Shown in pieces: positions 33,373-33,794 of a DNA stretch of 33,794 nucleotides; position 1 is the first letter of the stretch; each line of letters opens with the position of its first letter. The translations under genes and the position numbers were made by a program. The notes beneath the pieces are model-generated. The model saw nothing but the letters and a program-made list of their open reading frames with translations, searched no databases and had not been told where the DNA came from. This DNA is from Pseudomonadota bacterium (GTDB lineage Bacteria; Pseudomonadota; Gammaproteobacteria; Burkholderiales; Rhodocyclaceae), in contig JAGTRY010000033.1 in assembly GCA_018262235.1 (NCBI GenBank), forward strand, positions 1 through 33,794, read 5' to 3'.

Positions 33373-33701
33373 GTGGACGCATTCACGCGCGCTCAAAAGC
33401 TCCCAAACATCATTCGCCCTGAGCGCCAGTCCTCGCACTTCCGAAAGTCATGAACCCTGGCGACAGCACCTCGCAGATCCCCGGGCAAAGCACCGTAGAA
33501 CCCCTCCCGGCCTCCCCTTGACAGGGGAGGAGCGAGGCATCCGGATTTTCTCCGCCCGGTTCCTCACAAACCCTTACACTCGCTTACACACCCTAACTCT
33601 CGGCCGCCCGTGTTGGCCTCTATCATGACGGCTGTCATCAGGATTTCCATCTCCCTGAAAAGCGGCAACGGAATGCGGCCTGGGATTGCGGGTTTGAAAA
33701 G
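33373..33701. other. Intergenic region with repeat-like elements
   Basis: No gene seen. It contains a hairpin CCTCCCC-TTGACA-GGGGAGG (33511-33530) in a stretch resembling a dispersed palindromic repeat, and two CTTACAC motifs one helical turn apart (33573-33579 and 33583-33589) ahead of a TATCAT (33621-33626). Confidence 0.5.
33511..33530. repeat. Short palindromic repeat-like hairpin
   Basis: A seven-base perfect stem around TTGACA in a CCCTCCC-rich context. There is no T-run, so a terminator is unlikely; it resembles intergenic repeat units but no second copy is in the window. Confidence 0.4.
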
Positions 33702-33794
33702 ATGACCCCCCGGATGCAGTACACGGCGACCTCGTTCTCCATGCCGATCCGGCGGGTACTCGGTTTTCTCTTTGCCGTGCGCGAACAGGTGGAA
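33702..33794 (+). CDS. Fragment resembling the C-terminal part of a hydrogenase-4/NuoL-type antiporter, runs off window
   Basis: An open frame from ATG 33702 to the window end encodes MTPRMQYTATSFSMPIRRVL and on to REQVE. The RMQYT(A)SSF motif is, as I recall, characteristic of the region after the last membrane core of HyfB/NuoL-like proton-translocating subunits. The upstream part of such a protein is absent here, and the preceding 300 bases are non-coding. It is either a truncated remnant or a short derived gene. The assignment rests on about 30 residues. Confidence 0.35.
   Translation, partial: MTPRMQYTATSFSMPIRRVLGFLFAVREQVE

Overview
The window (33.8 kb, GC-rich) looks like a chromosomal segment of a nitrogen-fixing betaproteobacterium, probably Rhodocyclales-like. 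The evidence is the nifV-nifW-nifZ-nifM block behind a sigma-54 promoter, the style of the core genes (lysC, rlmD, queD, a Bax-inhibitor family protein) and the codon use. The taxonomic call is inference. No rRNA genes, CRISPR arrays or complete insertion sequences were seen.

Layout. 1-1805: 3' part of a copper-exporting P-type ATPase overlapping cueR. The ATPase carries an 88-bp pair of REP-like palindromes in frame inside its ATP-binding region. 1893-2495: membrane-anchored protein of unknown function. 2611-6481: a small (about 3.9 kb) integrative element bounded by an 18-bp direct repeat that matches the 3' end of tRNA-Ser(GCU). It holds a tyrosine integrase, a serine recombinase, a small Cys-rich protein and a 28-bp near-perfect palindrome. 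The insertion has moved the tRNA gene about 3.9 kb away from what looks like its own terminator. 6602-9177: lysC (minus), a small XRE-type regulator, queD and tRNA-Ser(UGA).

9272-15159: ethanolamine catabolism. It consists of an AraC-family EutR-like activator, a divergent ethanolamine permease, eutB, eutC (AdoCbl-dependent ethanolamine ammonia-lyase) and a TorF-type porin. Two 16-bp direct repeats with a 21-bp period upstream of the permease are a good candidate EutR site. No microcompartment shell genes and no acetaldehyde dehydrogenase lie in the window. 15343-17916: Bax-inhibitor family membrane protein, rlmD and a tiny Ala/Pro-rich lipoprotein. 18194-20606: a FIST-domain sensor overlapping a soluble histidine kinase, with no partner response regulator next to it.

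20763-28126: sigma-54 promoter and nifV-W-Z-M (homocitrate synthesis and nitrogenase maturation), followed without an obvious terminator by an 1151-residue fusion of an NCS1-family permease, a Cys-rich linker, a histidine kinase and a receiver. That gene overlaps the gene for a LuxR-type response regulator. This transporter-kinase two-component pair next to nif and ethanolamine genes is the most interesting system here. Its substrate cannot be read from sequence but may be a nitrogen compound. 28229-29993: alanine dehydrogenase divergent from an Lrp/AsnC regulator, with a palindrome and helically phased half-sites between them. 30096-33372: LHPP-like HAD phosphatase, TPR-glycosyltransferase and a class 1A (soluble) dihydroorotate dehydrogenase. 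The last 100 bases encode what resembles the C-terminal part of a hydrogenase-4/NuoL-type antiporter, starting abruptly or truncated.

Many genes therefore concern nitrogen: N2 fixation, ethanolamine ammonia release, alanine deamination, and possibly uptake or sensing of an N-heterocycle through the NCS1-kinase. This functional grouping is inference from gene order.
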